This document shows, one piece after another, positions 14,800 through 22,918 of a stretch of DNA of 32,938 nt. The DNA is from Candidatus Bilamarchaeum dharawalense (GTDB lineage Archaea > Micrarchaeota > Micrarchaeia > Anstonellales > Bilamarchaeaceae), in contig CABMJJ010000003.1 of NCBI GenBank assembly GCA_902386555.1, positions 1 to 32,938 of the forward strand, in the 5' to 3' direction. The notes below the pieces were generated by a model that was given only the letters and a program-made list of their open reading frames with translations, searched no databases and was not told where the DNA came from. A program made the position numbers and the translations under genes. Positions within the stretch are counted from its first letter, which is position 1; each line of letters starts with the position of its first letter.

Positions 14800-15404
14800 G
14801 AGGTAAATCTATCTTTATGATACGTATTGTTGAAGCCTATTTCTTTATAATATCTATAGATAAGCGATTTTTGACCAATATAGGTCTGACCAACATGATC
14901 TTTTCTAATAGACCAGTTAGATATTCTATAATTTAACAGGTTCATGGCTTTGGAAAAAGATTTTCTTAACTTTGGAATTCTGCACTTAAACCAGATATAA
15001 GGATAATTCCTTCCAGTAATTGGACAGACCGAACCATCAGTATCAATTAAGCCTCTTATACATGCTCTGATATATTTTCTAGAACCAAAAACCCAAGATG
15101 GAATTTCCACATTATTCTTGACTTTGTTTCCAGAAGGAAAACCCAGCCGATTAAGCTTTATAGCAACGTATTTGGACTGGTTATAGATTTGGATTGCGTT
15201 AAATCGATGCTGTTTTATTCTGAATTTTGCCGATAAATTCTTTTCTAGCAGTGGTTTAACATAATGGACCAGGTAGTTGAAATCGTTTTGTAAATGACCA
15301 GTAATAACGATTTGAATGACACCGTGTTGCTTGTTAATGTAGATACTGCCATCTCCAAGGAATATTCCTAGAATTTCTGCAAGCTGCTCTTTGTTGGTAC
15401 GCAT
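14769..15404 (-). CDS. LAGLIDADG homing endonuclease overlapping tRNA-Glu, 211 aa
   Basis: This is a single-chain homing endonuclease with two LAGLIDADG helices: LAEILGIFLGDGS (8-20, Asp18) and ACIRGLIDTDGS (114-125, Asp123). Both metal-binding acids are present, so it may be active. Such enzymes cut one long DNA site and promote copying of their gene or intron. The frame continues into the tRNA gene: residues reading LRSSRPVKH come from the tRNA 5' exon and intron, and the TGA stop lies in the D-loop intron. The gene is therefore outside and 5' of the intron rather than within it. The start is ATG at 15404. No flanking repeat or second tRNA half is seen upstream. Confidence 0.9.
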   Translation of the reverse strand: MRTNKEQLAEILGIFLGDGSIYINKQHGVIQIVITGHLQNDFNYLVHYVKPLLEKNLSAKFRIKQHRFNAIQIYNQSKYVAIKLNRLGFPSGNKVKNNVEIPSWVFGSRKYIRACIRGLIDTDGSVCPITGRNYPYIWFKCRIPKLRKSFSKAMNLLNYRISNWSIRKDHVGQTYIGQKSLIYRYYKEIGFNNTYHKDRFTSLRSSRPVKH

Positions 15405-15493
15405 AAGAATAAATCGCTACGAATGTTGTTTATTAATAAAATGGCACCGCATTTCCGCGAGAGATAGCCGATCACGTACTGAAAAAATTGGAG

Positions 15494-16057
15494 TTACATA
15501 AATAGTTGTACTAGGTCAGCTTGCACTGACGCTATATCTTTGCGAGCATCAATTTTATGCCAACTTGGTGTTAAAAATCTTTCTTCAAAGAGTTTTAGGA
15601 ACACATTACGAACTTTTTTGAGATATTCTGCATTTTCTTCATATCTATCCAATTTCTTTTGCTTGCTTTTTCTCTCCTGGGAAGTTTTTTCATCAATATC
15701 AAGTAAAATGACCATATCGGGTTTTAGAAGATTTTTTTTCTCAACAATTTGCTTTGCTTCAGAATAGGAAAAACTATCAAGCTCATAGGCAATGGTGGAA
15801 AAGATATAACGATCAAGTATAACATACTTATTTTCAGCAAGAGCTTTTTTTATGCTTTTTTGATCTTCTGTGATATCGTCTAAGAATAAAAGAAAAAGAG
15901 CTTTCGGGTCTATTGAAATTTTCTTTTCTAAATAATCGTTCAGTGTTCTGTTGTTTTTGGTAGGATATTTCAAAACCACTGCACCGAGTTTTTCCTTAAG
16001 CAGTTTGATTTGCGTTTCTTTGCCGCAGCCATCAATACCCTCGAAAACAATGAGCAT
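15494..16057 (-). CDS. tmk: Thymidylate (dTMP) kinase, about 187 aa
   Basis: The enzyme phosphorylates dTMP to dTDP for DNA synthesis. It opens with MLIVFEGIDGCGKETQ (P-loop about 7-15), followed by the DRYIFSTIAYE block of the DR[YF]-x2-S-x2-AY signature and a basic lid region with RKSKQKKLDRYE. The length of 187-192 aa is on the short side of the family's ~200. ATG at 16057 is favoured over GTG 16072 because a TAATTAAA box lies 24 nt upstream; that box covers the stop codon of the upstream lipoprotein gene. PyrB and PyrI lie a few kilobases away, but no operon links them. Confidence 0.92.
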   Translation of the reverse strand: MLIVFEGIDGCGKETQIKLLKEKLGAVVLKYPTKNNRTLNDYLEKKISIDPKALFLLFLDDITEDQKSIKKALAENKYVILDRYIFSTIAYELDSFSYSEAKQIVEKKNLLKPDMVILLDIDEKTSQERKSKQKKLDRYEENAEYLKKVRNVFLKLFEERFLTPSWHKIDARKDIASVQADLVQLFM

Positions 16058-16085
16058 GAAATAGCAACTCACAACAATCTTTTAA

Positions 16086-16802
16086 TTACATGGGGATTGG
16101 TTCTGGGGTCTGTGCCATTTCGCTTCGTGCATAATTAGTCAAAACAGTACGGATTAATACGGACTGGGATTCTTGAACTATTAGAACCGTGTGGAAGCCC
16201 ATATCAATGTTTTTCTGCTGTACTTTGTAGTGGATACCAAGCTGGCGAAGAGATTTGCCTACCTCGTCTAAAAGATCCCGCATAAATTTCTGATCTGTTT
16301 TAGTGCGTCCAGAAAGCGAGATTTGTAAATTGGCTTTGGGATTATCAATCTGATAGAATTCAGAGAACATGGAGTGAATAGTATTCACAATGGCATCCTT
16401 AGTGTAATATTTGGTGCGATCTGGATAAATTTTGTCTAAACGATCGAATGACCCACTGACAACAGAACGAAGACGATCCGCATAGGCATTCCAAGCAACT
16501 AACTTTAAGGATGGGGACGCATTATCCGGACTCGTAAGTGCCTGGCTTAATTCTAGACGGGTAACCCTATAATCCAAAGAAAAACCAGGACCAGATGGCT
16601 TTGGACCATAGGCCGTTTCCAAACGTACCACTCTTCCCTCAACGTCAGATGGTTTCTGTGGCTGTTCTAAAGTTGCAACCCGTTCTTCCATCCTATCCTT
16701 ATATCTAGCAAATTCTGCTTGGGAAACACAACCAGTGGCCATTACAACTGGGATGAGTACAGCAGCACCGAGTCTGGGTAAGAATGAATTGCCTGACCGC
16801 AT
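16086..16802 (-). CDS. Predicted lipoprotein of unknown function, about 238 aa
   Basis: A basic start and a hydrophobic stretch end in the lipobox-like MATGC (Cys25 from the ATG at 16802), so the protein is likely exported and lipid-anchored on the outer face. A short coiled-coil region follows (AEFARYKDRMEERVATLEQ, then VEGRVVRLE), then a mixed domain with NAYADRLRSVVSGSFDRLDKIYP and a C-terminal IHYKVQQKNIDMGFHTVLIV. I recognise no family. ATG at 16802 lies 25 nt from TTTATAAA (16827-16834); ATG 16808 would leave only 19. It lies between dTMP kinase and the beta-helix surface protein, all on the minus strand. Confidence 0.65.
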   Translation of the reverse strand: MRSGNSFLPRLGAAVLIPVVMATGCVSQAEFARYKDRMEERVATLEQPQKPSDVEGRVVRLETAYGPKPSGPGFSLDYRVTRLELSQALTSPDNASPSLKLVAWNAYADRLRSVVSGSFDRLDKIYPDRTKYYTKDAIVNTIHSMFSEFYQIDNPKANLQISLSGRTKTDQKFMRDLLDEVGKSLRQLGIHYKVQQKNIDMGFHTVLIVQESQSVLIRTVLTNYARSEMAQTPEPIPM

Positions 16803-16890
16803 AGCCATTAGGTGTGGATGTTAGAGTTTATAAATATTAATGGAAGTGAGTGCTATAGGATTTTGATGAACTAGGATAAAAATAAAAAAA

Positions 16891-19842
16891 TTATTTTTGT
16901 TTCTTTGAATTGCGACCAAAGGCGTAATACAAGCCTGCACCAAGCAGTAGCAAGACAATTGGGATCCAAAGAAGTATTGTCCAATCAAAACCAGTTTGAA
17001 TTGGCTTAATTGGTGTGACATCTTCGGGAGGCGCGGAAATAACCGTGGTTTCTTTTACCAGTTGACCATCTTTCAATAGGGCGATTTTGTAGTTACCCTC
17101 TTTTGTAAGAGGTAGATTGAAACCACCGTTTTCATCGGTTTTTCCAGTGTAAATATTTCCTGCCGGATCTGTAATTTGAAGATCACAATTGGAACATGGT
17201 TCAGTTCCGTGTTTTGCACTGCAGGTTGAATTTTGACCAACTCTGCCGGTTGGACAGTCTACATCACCAACAAAACAGGAATGATCAACACAAACACCCT
17301 CTGAACAGGCTGGACAGTTTGGCTCAGAACCACACTCGTAGGTTTGAATTATGGCATGGTTTTGGATTATGCCACATGCGATAAGTGGTTTGCAGGAACC
17401 GTTTTCACATATTTCACTATCTAAACAATCTGCATTTGATTCGCATTCTGGTTTTTCTATGCAAACATGTCCACTGCAAATTTGACTCGAACCACAGTCA
17501 CCATCGGCACAACATTGGTATGCACTGCATTGATGATCGGATAGTTGACCACATAGGCAATCAACAGGTATACATTGACCAGATGAACAATATTCATTAT
17601 AGGAACAGTCATCGTTGCTGGTACATTCAACACCGCATTGTTCACATGAGATCTCAGTGTGTGCTCCTTCACCTGGAAGATAATTGGATTTACTGGCGGA
17701 GAGTTGAACGGATTTGCCACAATCATTAACTAAGACTTCGCCGTTGGAATTTGTATAATAGATTTCACCATCATAAACTAAACGAACACCTGAAACTGGG
17801 TGGCTACCATCGGTAACCACTATTCTATTGGCAACAACACCATCGGTACAGGTTGATGTTGCAGATATTCTCAATGTATCTTGGTCTGGGTCACCATCGC
17901 CATCAGATTGACCAAGAAGAAGAGAGAATACACTAAAAGAACTAACATCAGAGGTAGTAAGTTTATTGGAAACCGTATCCAAACTACCGGCAAGTCGAGT
18001 CCATTCAGACCCATGATATTTCCACAATTGTAAATTATTTTCATTGCTTTCTCTATTGCTATTCCAATTAAATGAAAGACTGTCAATGCTGGTCTGAATT
18101 CCTAAATCAGTAATGTTAAGATGAGTATTGTAAAACGAGGTCTTGGCACCAGGAAGAGCAGCAGGTTGGTCTGACCAGCTTATTTGATAACCATCAATAA
18201 AGGAAGGACCGATGATCCCCTCTCCATCATATAGGTATTCCCCACCGATTTCAACATATTCTCCTTCTAAAGACCCATTCAACAGATCCGAAATGGAAAC
18301 ATTGGCATAGTCAATATGGTCACCAAGGTGACTATCGAAAATAACATTGACCATGTCGAATTGGAATAGTGAACTATCTGCAACCACAAACAGATCACCA
18401 AAGTCATTATCATAGAGTTCAACATTTTCCAAATAGGTGTGATTTGCATCAGAGACTACGATACCGCCACTGTTGTTATAAACATTTGAGCCATAGACGC
18501 TGTTATGATCATCATCTTGTATGAATATACCAACTGAATTATTATAGAACTCACTGTCACGAATGGTGTTGTTACATCCCACAAGGCCTCCACCCTCATT
18601 AACCTCGATATACAGGCCAGTACGATTGTTGGAATAGGCAAAATTATGAATTAATGTTGAGTTTAGTGCAGAGGATAAATCAAAACCATCCCGATTATTT
18701 GTTGCCGTGTTGTTTATGAGCGTATTGTTTGTGGACTCGCTGGAATACCCCTTACCGCCAAGATAGGTTTCAATACCAAAACCAGTTTTATCATTGAGAT
18801 GAGCGGTATTTTCAAGTAAATAGTTATATGCTGAATCGAAAATGTAGAAACCAGTATCATTATTGCCATTGGCAGTGTTGCCAGTTAGATTATTGTACCC
18901 ACACCCGTAGATATAGAAACCGCTGTAATTATTCCCGTTGGCAGTGTTGCCAGTTAGATTATTGTTGATACAATCAAAAGCAGAATCGGTTTTGTACAAA
19001 TAGAAACCAGTGTTGTAGTTATTATTAGCAGTACTGCCAGTTATGGTAATGTTTGACCCGTCTTCAAGATAAATGCCATAATAATTATCAGAAGAGGTAA
19101 TGTTGTCAAAATAGGAATTGTTGACTAAATATAGGAGCATTCCGTTGTTATTGAGGCTATCAGAACCTGAAATTTCCAAATTAGTAATATCTGCATGTGT
19201 AACATTACAGAAGATAACTTCGGCTACAGTTCCACCATCATGGGTTTCACCGTCCTTGTTAGATACATATACGAGGTCTCTTCCTCCAGATCCGGTATTA
19301 TCATCCAATGTGTTGGTACAGTAGACCGGATCTCCAACTGCTAGTTGAAGATCGAATTCCTGATTTTCTCCTATTGTGTTATCTGAAATATCACTGTTGG
19401 AAACTCGACCAAGGTAAACGCCAACGTTGCTATTGTCGCTGAAATTATTGGCAGTAATCGTAATGTTATCCAATTCGTAGGCAACAAAAGCATCACTACA
19501 GGAACTAACGTTGGTATTGGTAACAGAAGAATCATCAGAATGATAATAATAGATGCCAGTATAATAGTCAAAAATATTACAATTGATAACAGAAACATTT
19601 GGTTGATCTGTATAGATGCCAGTGAAGAAAGAATCTGCCCCGCTTAGATTATGGTTGTTACAATCAAAAACAACATTGGGACTTCCTATTTCGATACAAC
19701 CATAACTCCCATAAACCCCAGAAATATTCTGAGTAAGGGTGTATTCACCAGGAAAACTAATGTTGCTACAGGAAGAGATATCAACTGCAAAGCCAACACT
19801 AACCAAAGACAAAAGAACCAGCAGAATAAGGTAGTCTCGCAT
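16891..19842 (-). CDS. Large membrane-anchored beta-helix surface protein with Cys-rich modules, about 983 aa
   Basis: The protein has a signal peptide (residues 1-19, ending VSVGFA) and a long right-handed parallel beta-helix of the NosD/PbH1 type (about 20-500). Its turns are Asn-rich units such as NNLTGNTANGN with GFYIY. An Ig-like or carboxypeptidase-regulatory-like segment and three cysteine-rich modules (e.g. CTSNDDCSYNEYCSSGQC) follow. A C-terminal membrane helix (WTILLWIPIVLLLLGAGLYY) and a basic tail close the protein. Such proteins sit on the cell surface and often bind sugars or other cells. ATG at 19842 is 22 nt from TTTATAAA (19864-19871); the upstream frame to 19896 would include the promoter. 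Two adjacent turns share an identical 28-base DNA word, a sign of recent duplication. Confidence 0.85.
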   Translation of the reverse strand: MRDYLILLVLLSLVSVGFAVDISSCSNISFPGEYTLTQNISGVYGSYGCIEIGSPNVVFDCNNHNLSGADSFFTGIYTDQPNVSVINCNIFDYYTGIYYYHSDDSSVTNTNVSSCSDAFVAYELDNITITANNFSDNSNVGVYLGRVSNSDISDNTIGENQEFDLQLAVGDPVYCTNTLDDNTGSGGRDLVYVSNKDGETHDGGTVAEVIFCNVTHADITNLEISGSDSLNNNGMLLYLVNNSYFDNITSSDNYYGIYLEDGSNITITGSTANNNYNTGFYLYKTDSAFDCINNNLTGNTANGNNYSGFYIYGCGYNNLTGNTANGNNDTGFYIFDSAYNYLLENTAHLNDKTGFGIETYLGGKGYSSESTNNTLINNTATNNRDGFDLSSALNSTLIHNFAYSNNRTGLYIEVNEGGGLVGCNNTIRDSEFYNNSVGIFIQDDDHNSVYGSNVYNNSGGIVVSDANHTYLENVELYDNDFGDLFVVADSSLFQFDMVNVIFDSHLGDHIDYANVSISDLLNGSLEGEYVEIGGEYLYDGEGIIGPSFIDGYQISWSDQPAALPGAKTSFYNTHLNITDLGIQTSIDSLSFNWNSNRESNENNLQLWKYHGSEWTRLAGSLDTVSNKLTTSDVSSFSVFSLLLGQSDGDGDPDQDTLRISATSTCTDGVVANRIVVTDGSHPVSGVRLVYDGEIYYTNSNGEVLVNDCGKSVQLSASKSNYLPGEGAHTEISCEQCGVECTSNDDCSYNEYCSSGQCIPVDCLCGQLSDHQCSAYQCCADGDCGSSQICSGHVCIEKPECESNADCLDSEICENGSCKPLIACGIIQNHAIIQTYECGSEPNCPACSEGVCVDHSCFVGDVDCPTGRVGQNSTCSAKHGTEPCSNCDLQITDPAGNIYTGKTDENGGFNLPLTKEGNYKIALLKDGQLVKETTVISAPPEDVTPIKPIQTGFDWTILLWIPIVLLLLGAGLYYAFGRNSKKQK
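18869..18965 (-). repeat. In-frame 69-bp tandem duplication in the beta-helix gene
   Basis: An identical 28-nt word occurs at 18869-18896 and 18938-18965, exactly 69 bp (23 codons) apart. It encodes NNLTGNTANGN in both copies and equals one coil of the predicted beta-helix. Confidence 0.8.
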
Positions 19843-19937
19843 GAAAGAATAGATTGCCGGATGTTTATAAATATTGCACCCAGCCAAAAACCCCAAACCT
19901 TTTATATTTTCTATTTGAAACAGGAAATGGTGCGAGT
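19843..19937. promoter_or_regulatory. Divergent promoter region between surface protein and pyrB
   Basis: Two separate TATA boxes are present: TTTATAAA (19864-19871), serving the minus-strand surface protein, and TTTATATT (19901-19908), about 30 nt before the pyrB ATG. A GGTGCGAG just before that ATG could act as a ribosome binding site. Confidence 0.55.
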
Positions 19938-20828
19938 ATGGATCTAATTTCTATAAGAGACCTTAGCAAGAAAGATATTGAAGGCATTCTAGACGCAGCA
20001 GAGGAAATTCAAAAAGGAAAGAGAAAACCAAACCTTGAAGGAAAGATTCTGGCAACACTTTTCTTTGAAGCCTCAACAAGAACAAAATTATCATTCCAAT
20101 CAGCTGCCATGAGAAACAAGATGGGATATGTTGATTTTCTACCAGAAACAAGTTCTCTGAAAAAAGGGGAGAGTTATATTGATACCATAAAAACAGTGGC
20201 AGGCTATGCAGATGTCTTGGCAGTAAGACATCCAAAAGAAGGATCTGCAAGATTTGCAGCAGACTCCATTGATAAACCGGTTGTTAACGGCGGGGATGGA
20301 GCAAATCAACATCCAACTCAAACCCTGATTGATTTGTTTTCCATAAGAAAAGGAAAGGGAAGGATAGGTGGATTGAATGTTACTTTGCTGGGTGACCTTA
20401 AATATGCAAGGACCATGAGATCTTTAGTGTACGGACTTGCCATGTTTGGAGCCAATGTAACCCTGGTTTCACCACCAGGATTGGAGATGGAACAAAGCTA
20501 CCTGGATGAAATAAAGAAAACATTCAAGTTTAATGTGGAATTCAAAAACGAACCAGAGTACTCTCAAGCTGATGTCCTTTATGTATGTAGAATTCAACAG
20601 GAAAGATTTGCAGACCCATACGAAGCAAAGAGGGTGACTGAAAAATTTGCAATTAAAAAAGATGATCTTAAGGATGCGAAAGAGGATCTGATTATTTTAC
20701 ATCCTCTGCCAAAAATAAATGAGATTGAAGCTACCATAGATCAGATGAAGCAGGCAAAATATTTCGAACAGGCGCATAACGGAGTGCCAGTAAGGCAGGC
20801 AGTTCTGGAATATGCATTATCGAGGTGA
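19938..20828 (+). CDS. pyrB: Aspartate carbamoyltransferase catalytic chain, 296 aa
   Basis: It joins carbamoyl phosphate and aspartate to give carbamoyl-aspartate, the first committed step of pyrimidine synthesis. The carbamoyl-phosphate signature FFEASTRTKLSF is at about 42-53, the mobile-loop lysine lies in SSLKKGES (72-79), HPTQTLIDLF is at 125-134, and HPLP near the end contributes to the active site. The length matches archaeal catalytic chains. ATG at 19938 begins MDLISIRDLS, aligning with the family's start; the extra upstream reading frame lies in the promoter. The regulatory-chain gene follows after 4 bp, so the two form a pyrBI operon as in many archaea. Confidence 0.97.
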   Translation: MDLISIRDLSKKDIEGILDAAEEIQKGKRKPNLEGKILATLFFEASTRTKLSFQSAAMRNKMGYVDFLPETSSLKKGESYIDTIKTVAGYADVLAVRHPKEGSARFAADSIDKPVVNGGDGANQHPTQTLIDLFSIRKGKGRIGGLNVTLLGDLKYARTMRSLVYGLAMFGANVTLVSPPGLEMEQSYLDEIKKTFKFNVEFKNEPEYSQADVLYVCRIQQERFADPYEAKRVTEKFAIKKDDLKDAKEDLIILHPLPKINEIEATIDQMKQAKYFEQAHNGVPVRQAVLEYALSR

Positions 20829-20832
20829 TGTC

Positions 20833-21258
20833 ATGCAGGTAGATAAAATTGAGATGGGAACGGTCGTTGATCACATAAAAGCAGGAAAGGCTGGAAAGGT
20901 AATGAAGCTTCTTGACATTGGAGAAAAATATCCCCATAGAGTCGCCATTGTTCTTAATGTACCAAGTAAAAGAATGGGAACAAAAGATATCCTGAAAATC
21001 GAGGGAAAAATGGTTTCCCAGGAAATGGCAAATTTAATTGCTTTGGTTTCACCTGGTGCCACTGTAAATATCGTAAAAGGCGGGGAAGTTGAAAAAAAAT
21101 ACGAAGTTGTGCTCCCAAAGGAAGTAAAGGAATACGGAAAATGCCCTAACCCAAATTGTATAACTGGTGAAAGCGGACAAAGATATTTCAAAATAGATAG
21201 GGATGGCTATCGCTGCCATTTTTGCGAAAGACTTTTCCAGGCAGAAGAACTCGTCTAA
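20833..21258 (+). CDS. pyrI: Aspartate carbamoyltransferase regulatory chain, 141 aa
   Basis: This chain binds nucleotides (CTP/ATP) and zinc and assembles with PyrB into the allosteric dodecamer. The N-terminal allosteric domain shows GTVVDHIKAGKAGKVMKLL and the family's PSKRMGTKDILKIEG. The C-terminal zinc domain has CPNPNC and CHFC, the four-Cys ligand set with correct spacing. The ATG at 20833 follows GAGGTGATG, a strong ribosome binding site that overlaps the pyrB stop. A 10-bp T-ended hairpin begins at the stop codon (21257-21278) and probably ends the pyrBI transcript. Confidence 0.97.
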   Translation: MQVDKIEMGTVVDHIKAGKAGKVMKLLDIGEKYPHRVAIVLNVPSKRMGTKDILKIEGKMVSQEMANLIALVSPGATVNIVKGGEVEKKYEVVLPKEVKEYGKCPNPNCITGESGQRYFKIDRDGYRCHFCERLFQAEELV

Positions 21259-21278
21259 AAAGGACTAAAGTCCTTTTT
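21257..21278 (+). terminator. Terminator hairpin after pyrBI
   Basis: AAAAAGGACT (21257-21266) and AGTCCTTTTT (21269-21278) form a perfect 10-bp inverted repeat with two bases between the arms, starting within the pyrI stop codon and ending in T5. A second T5 run follows at 21286-21290. Confidence 0.65.
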
Positions 21279-21300
21279 CAATCTCTTTTTAGGGGTAAAT

Positions 21301-21720
21301 ATGCAATACAAGAATACCGGTAAGGAAATAGTTGTTCGATTGGATGAGGGAGAAGAAATAATCGAATCATTAAAAGTTATTTGTAAAAATGAAGGAGTGG
21401 AAAGCGCAGTTATTACAGGTATTGGAGCTGCACGAAAAGTTGAAATTGGTCATTGGGATCCGAAAACAAAAAAATATGATACGAAAAAATTCACTGGCCT
21501 TTTGGAGATCGTATCGCTGAGTGGAAATGTTACAACAATGAATGATGAGCCAATGATCCACCTGCACATGGCAATTGGAATGGACGACTTTTCAACAAAA
21601 TCAGGACATTTGATGAATGCTGAGATTTATCCAACTTGTGAGATTACGCTTTTGCCAATCAGCATAAAAATAACTAGAGAAAAAGATAACAAAACAAAAT
21701 TGAATTTACAAAAATTCTAA
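21301..21720 (+). CDS. PPC/DUF296 domain protein, 139 aa
   Basis: This is a single PPC (DUF296) domain, the fold found alone in bacteria and archaea and in plant AT-hook proteins. Family marks are VRLDEGEEIIESLKVIC at the start, ITGIGAARKVEIGHWD, the core HLHMAIG (His cluster, about 87-93), and GHLMNAEIYPTCEITL near the end. Prokaryotic members form trimers, and a metal site at the His residues has been proposed; function is open. There is no AT-hook. It lies between the pyrBI terminator and a convergent gene whose stop overlaps its own. AGGGGT upstream is the likely ribosome binding site. Confidence 0.88.
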   Translation: MQYKNTGKEIVVRLDEGEEIIESLKVICKNEGVESAVITGIGAARKVEIGHWDPKTKKYDTKKFTGLLEIVSLSGNVTTMNDEPMIHLHMAIGMDDFSTKSGHLMNAEIYPTCEITLLPISIKITREKDNKTKLNLQKF

Positions 21721-22142
21721 CCGCCAATCTCTTGTAATCTTCGACGGGCTTCGCTGGCTGCTGCTGCAAACTCCCTTGGACAACAATAGGTCCCAAAGGA
21801 CATGGAATATAACTCACTTCTTAGTTCTCGAACTTCGATTGGAGTCAGCGCCTTGAGTGCAGCAACAACCGTATCAACATCTATGGTAAAGAACGGATCC
21901 GGGCCCTTCTTTCCACGAGTATACCACTGGTGATAGGCACTATATCCACCAAGCATTCTTGCATCAACTTCACTTTGAGCAAAAAAACGAGAGGATTGCG
22001 CGTGTTTCAGAACAATTTCCCGCCTATCATTTATTGGATCTAGCTTTCGAGGATCAGGACCAGCGGGTTGTTCGCCAAGAAATGCGACACCACTGGTGTT
22101 AACTGCGATGACGCGGGAGGCAAACCGTGCTCTACTATTCAT
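21717..22142 (-). CDS. Hypothetical protein, 141 aa
   Basis: I do not recognise this protein. It has a basic N-terminus, a stretch with DPRKLDPINDRREIVLKHAQSSRFF (about 30-54), an aromatic segment YSAYHQWYTRGKKGPDPFF, and an Ala/Arg-rich C-terminal helix (EFAAAASEARRRLQEIGG) preceded by a Cys pair. No signal peptide or membrane segment is seen. The start is ATG at 22142, preceded by GGTGA at about 22148-22152. Its end overlaps the convergent PPC gene by 4 bp. Its own frame is clean and well supported by start signals, so it is probably real. Confidence 0.6.
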   Translation of the reverse strand: MNSRARFASRVIAVNTSGVAFLGEQPAGPDPRKLDPINDRREIVLKHAQSSRFFAQSEVDARMLGGYSAYHQWYTRGKKGPDPFFTIDVDTVVAALKALTPIEVRELRSELYSMSFGTYCCPREFAAAASEARRRLQEIGG

Positions 22143-22221
22143 ATCTTCACCACTAAATGATCATAAGTTATAGAAAGTATAATAAAGAGATCAATTTAAA
22201 ATGGTGACCTTGATCAAAAAA

Positions 22222-22878
22222 TCAGCCGCGATATTTCAAAACAACAAAAAGATGGTCTTTGTCAAATGGCTCTATTTTGATTTTTTCTAAAACGTCAAAT
22301 TCTTTTTCTAAACTTTTAAGAACTTCTTCGAAAACAGTTTTTGGTTCTTTGGTAACGTCGATACTTTGACTTTTTATGCATATCATGGCAATTCCGTCTT
22401 TTTTTAGAAACATTTGAGCGTTTTTTATCAACAGAACATCTTGATCTGGTTGGGCAACATCCTGGTAGAGGGAATCTACCTTACCCACATCAGCATATTC
22501 CTGAGGTTGTCTTGCATCTCCCTGGATTGGGATGATATTATTTCTGCGATCAGAAAGCGCGATTAGAGAGCGAAGGCAATGGGAAGAAATTTCCACCGAG
22601 TAGATCTCACCAGTTTCACCCATGACATCAGAAAGATGGGAGATCGTAGTACCAGTTGACGCACCAAGATAGAGTAACTTTGAGCCAGGAGTAAATGGAA
22701 AATTCTTAAGCCCATTTCGTATGGCAGCACATAGTTTACTTCGGAATGGATCCCATATTCGATATTCTTTTCCACCCTCTTTGATAAATTTCTCATTGTA
22801 AACTCTGCGACCAGGATCAGCATTGATGGTAAGGATGAGTCTGTCTGATTGAAAAACACCAGGAAAAATTTCTTGCAT
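22222..22878 (-). CDS. flpA: Fibrillarin-like 2'-O-methyltransferase, 218 aa
   Basis: This is the methyltransferase of box C/D ribonucleoproteins, which methylates ribose 2'-OH in rRNA and tRNA at guide-RNA-chosen sites. The N-terminal strand block FPGVFQSDRLILTINADPGRRVYNE and the archaeal signature EYRIWDPFRSKLCAAIRNGL lead into the SAM-binding LLYLGASTGTTISHLSD (about 68-84). The acidic strand YSVEIS and a catalytic-type lysine in MICIKSQSID follow. Length is normal. ATG at 22878 lies about 24 nt from a TATAATAA box, fitting leaderless transcription. The usual partner gene nop5 is not adjacent. Confidence 0.96.
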   Translation of the reverse strand: MQEIFPGVFQSDRLILTINADPGRRVYNEKFIKEGGKEYRIWDPFRSKLCAAIRNGLKNFPFTPGSKLLYLGASTGTTISHLSDVMGETGEIYSVEISSHCLRSLIALSDRRNNIIPIQGDARQPQEYADVGKVDSLYQDVAQPDQDVLLIKNAQMFLKKDGIAMICIKSQSIDVTKEPKTVFEEVLKSLEKEFDVLEKIKIEPFDKDHLFVVLKYRG

Positions 22879-22918
22879 GATAGTAAAACAACGCCAGTGT
22901 TTTTATTATATTCCAAAA

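Noticed and set aside
15405-15493. GC-richer 40-bp island between the endonuclease and dTMP kinase genes, checked for a tRNA half or box C/D RNA
   Set aside because: No copy of the tRNA-Glu 5' half, no convincing C and D box pair, and no long stem was found.
17385-17729. Plus-strand His/Arg-rich frames opposite the Cys-rich modules
   Set aside because: They arise as the complement of cysteine and asparagine codons; no start signals or family resemblance.
18841-19040. Short repeated words suggestive of a CRISPR array
   Set aside because: The repeats are in-frame beta-helix coils of a single protein, with no unique spacers and no cas genes nearby.
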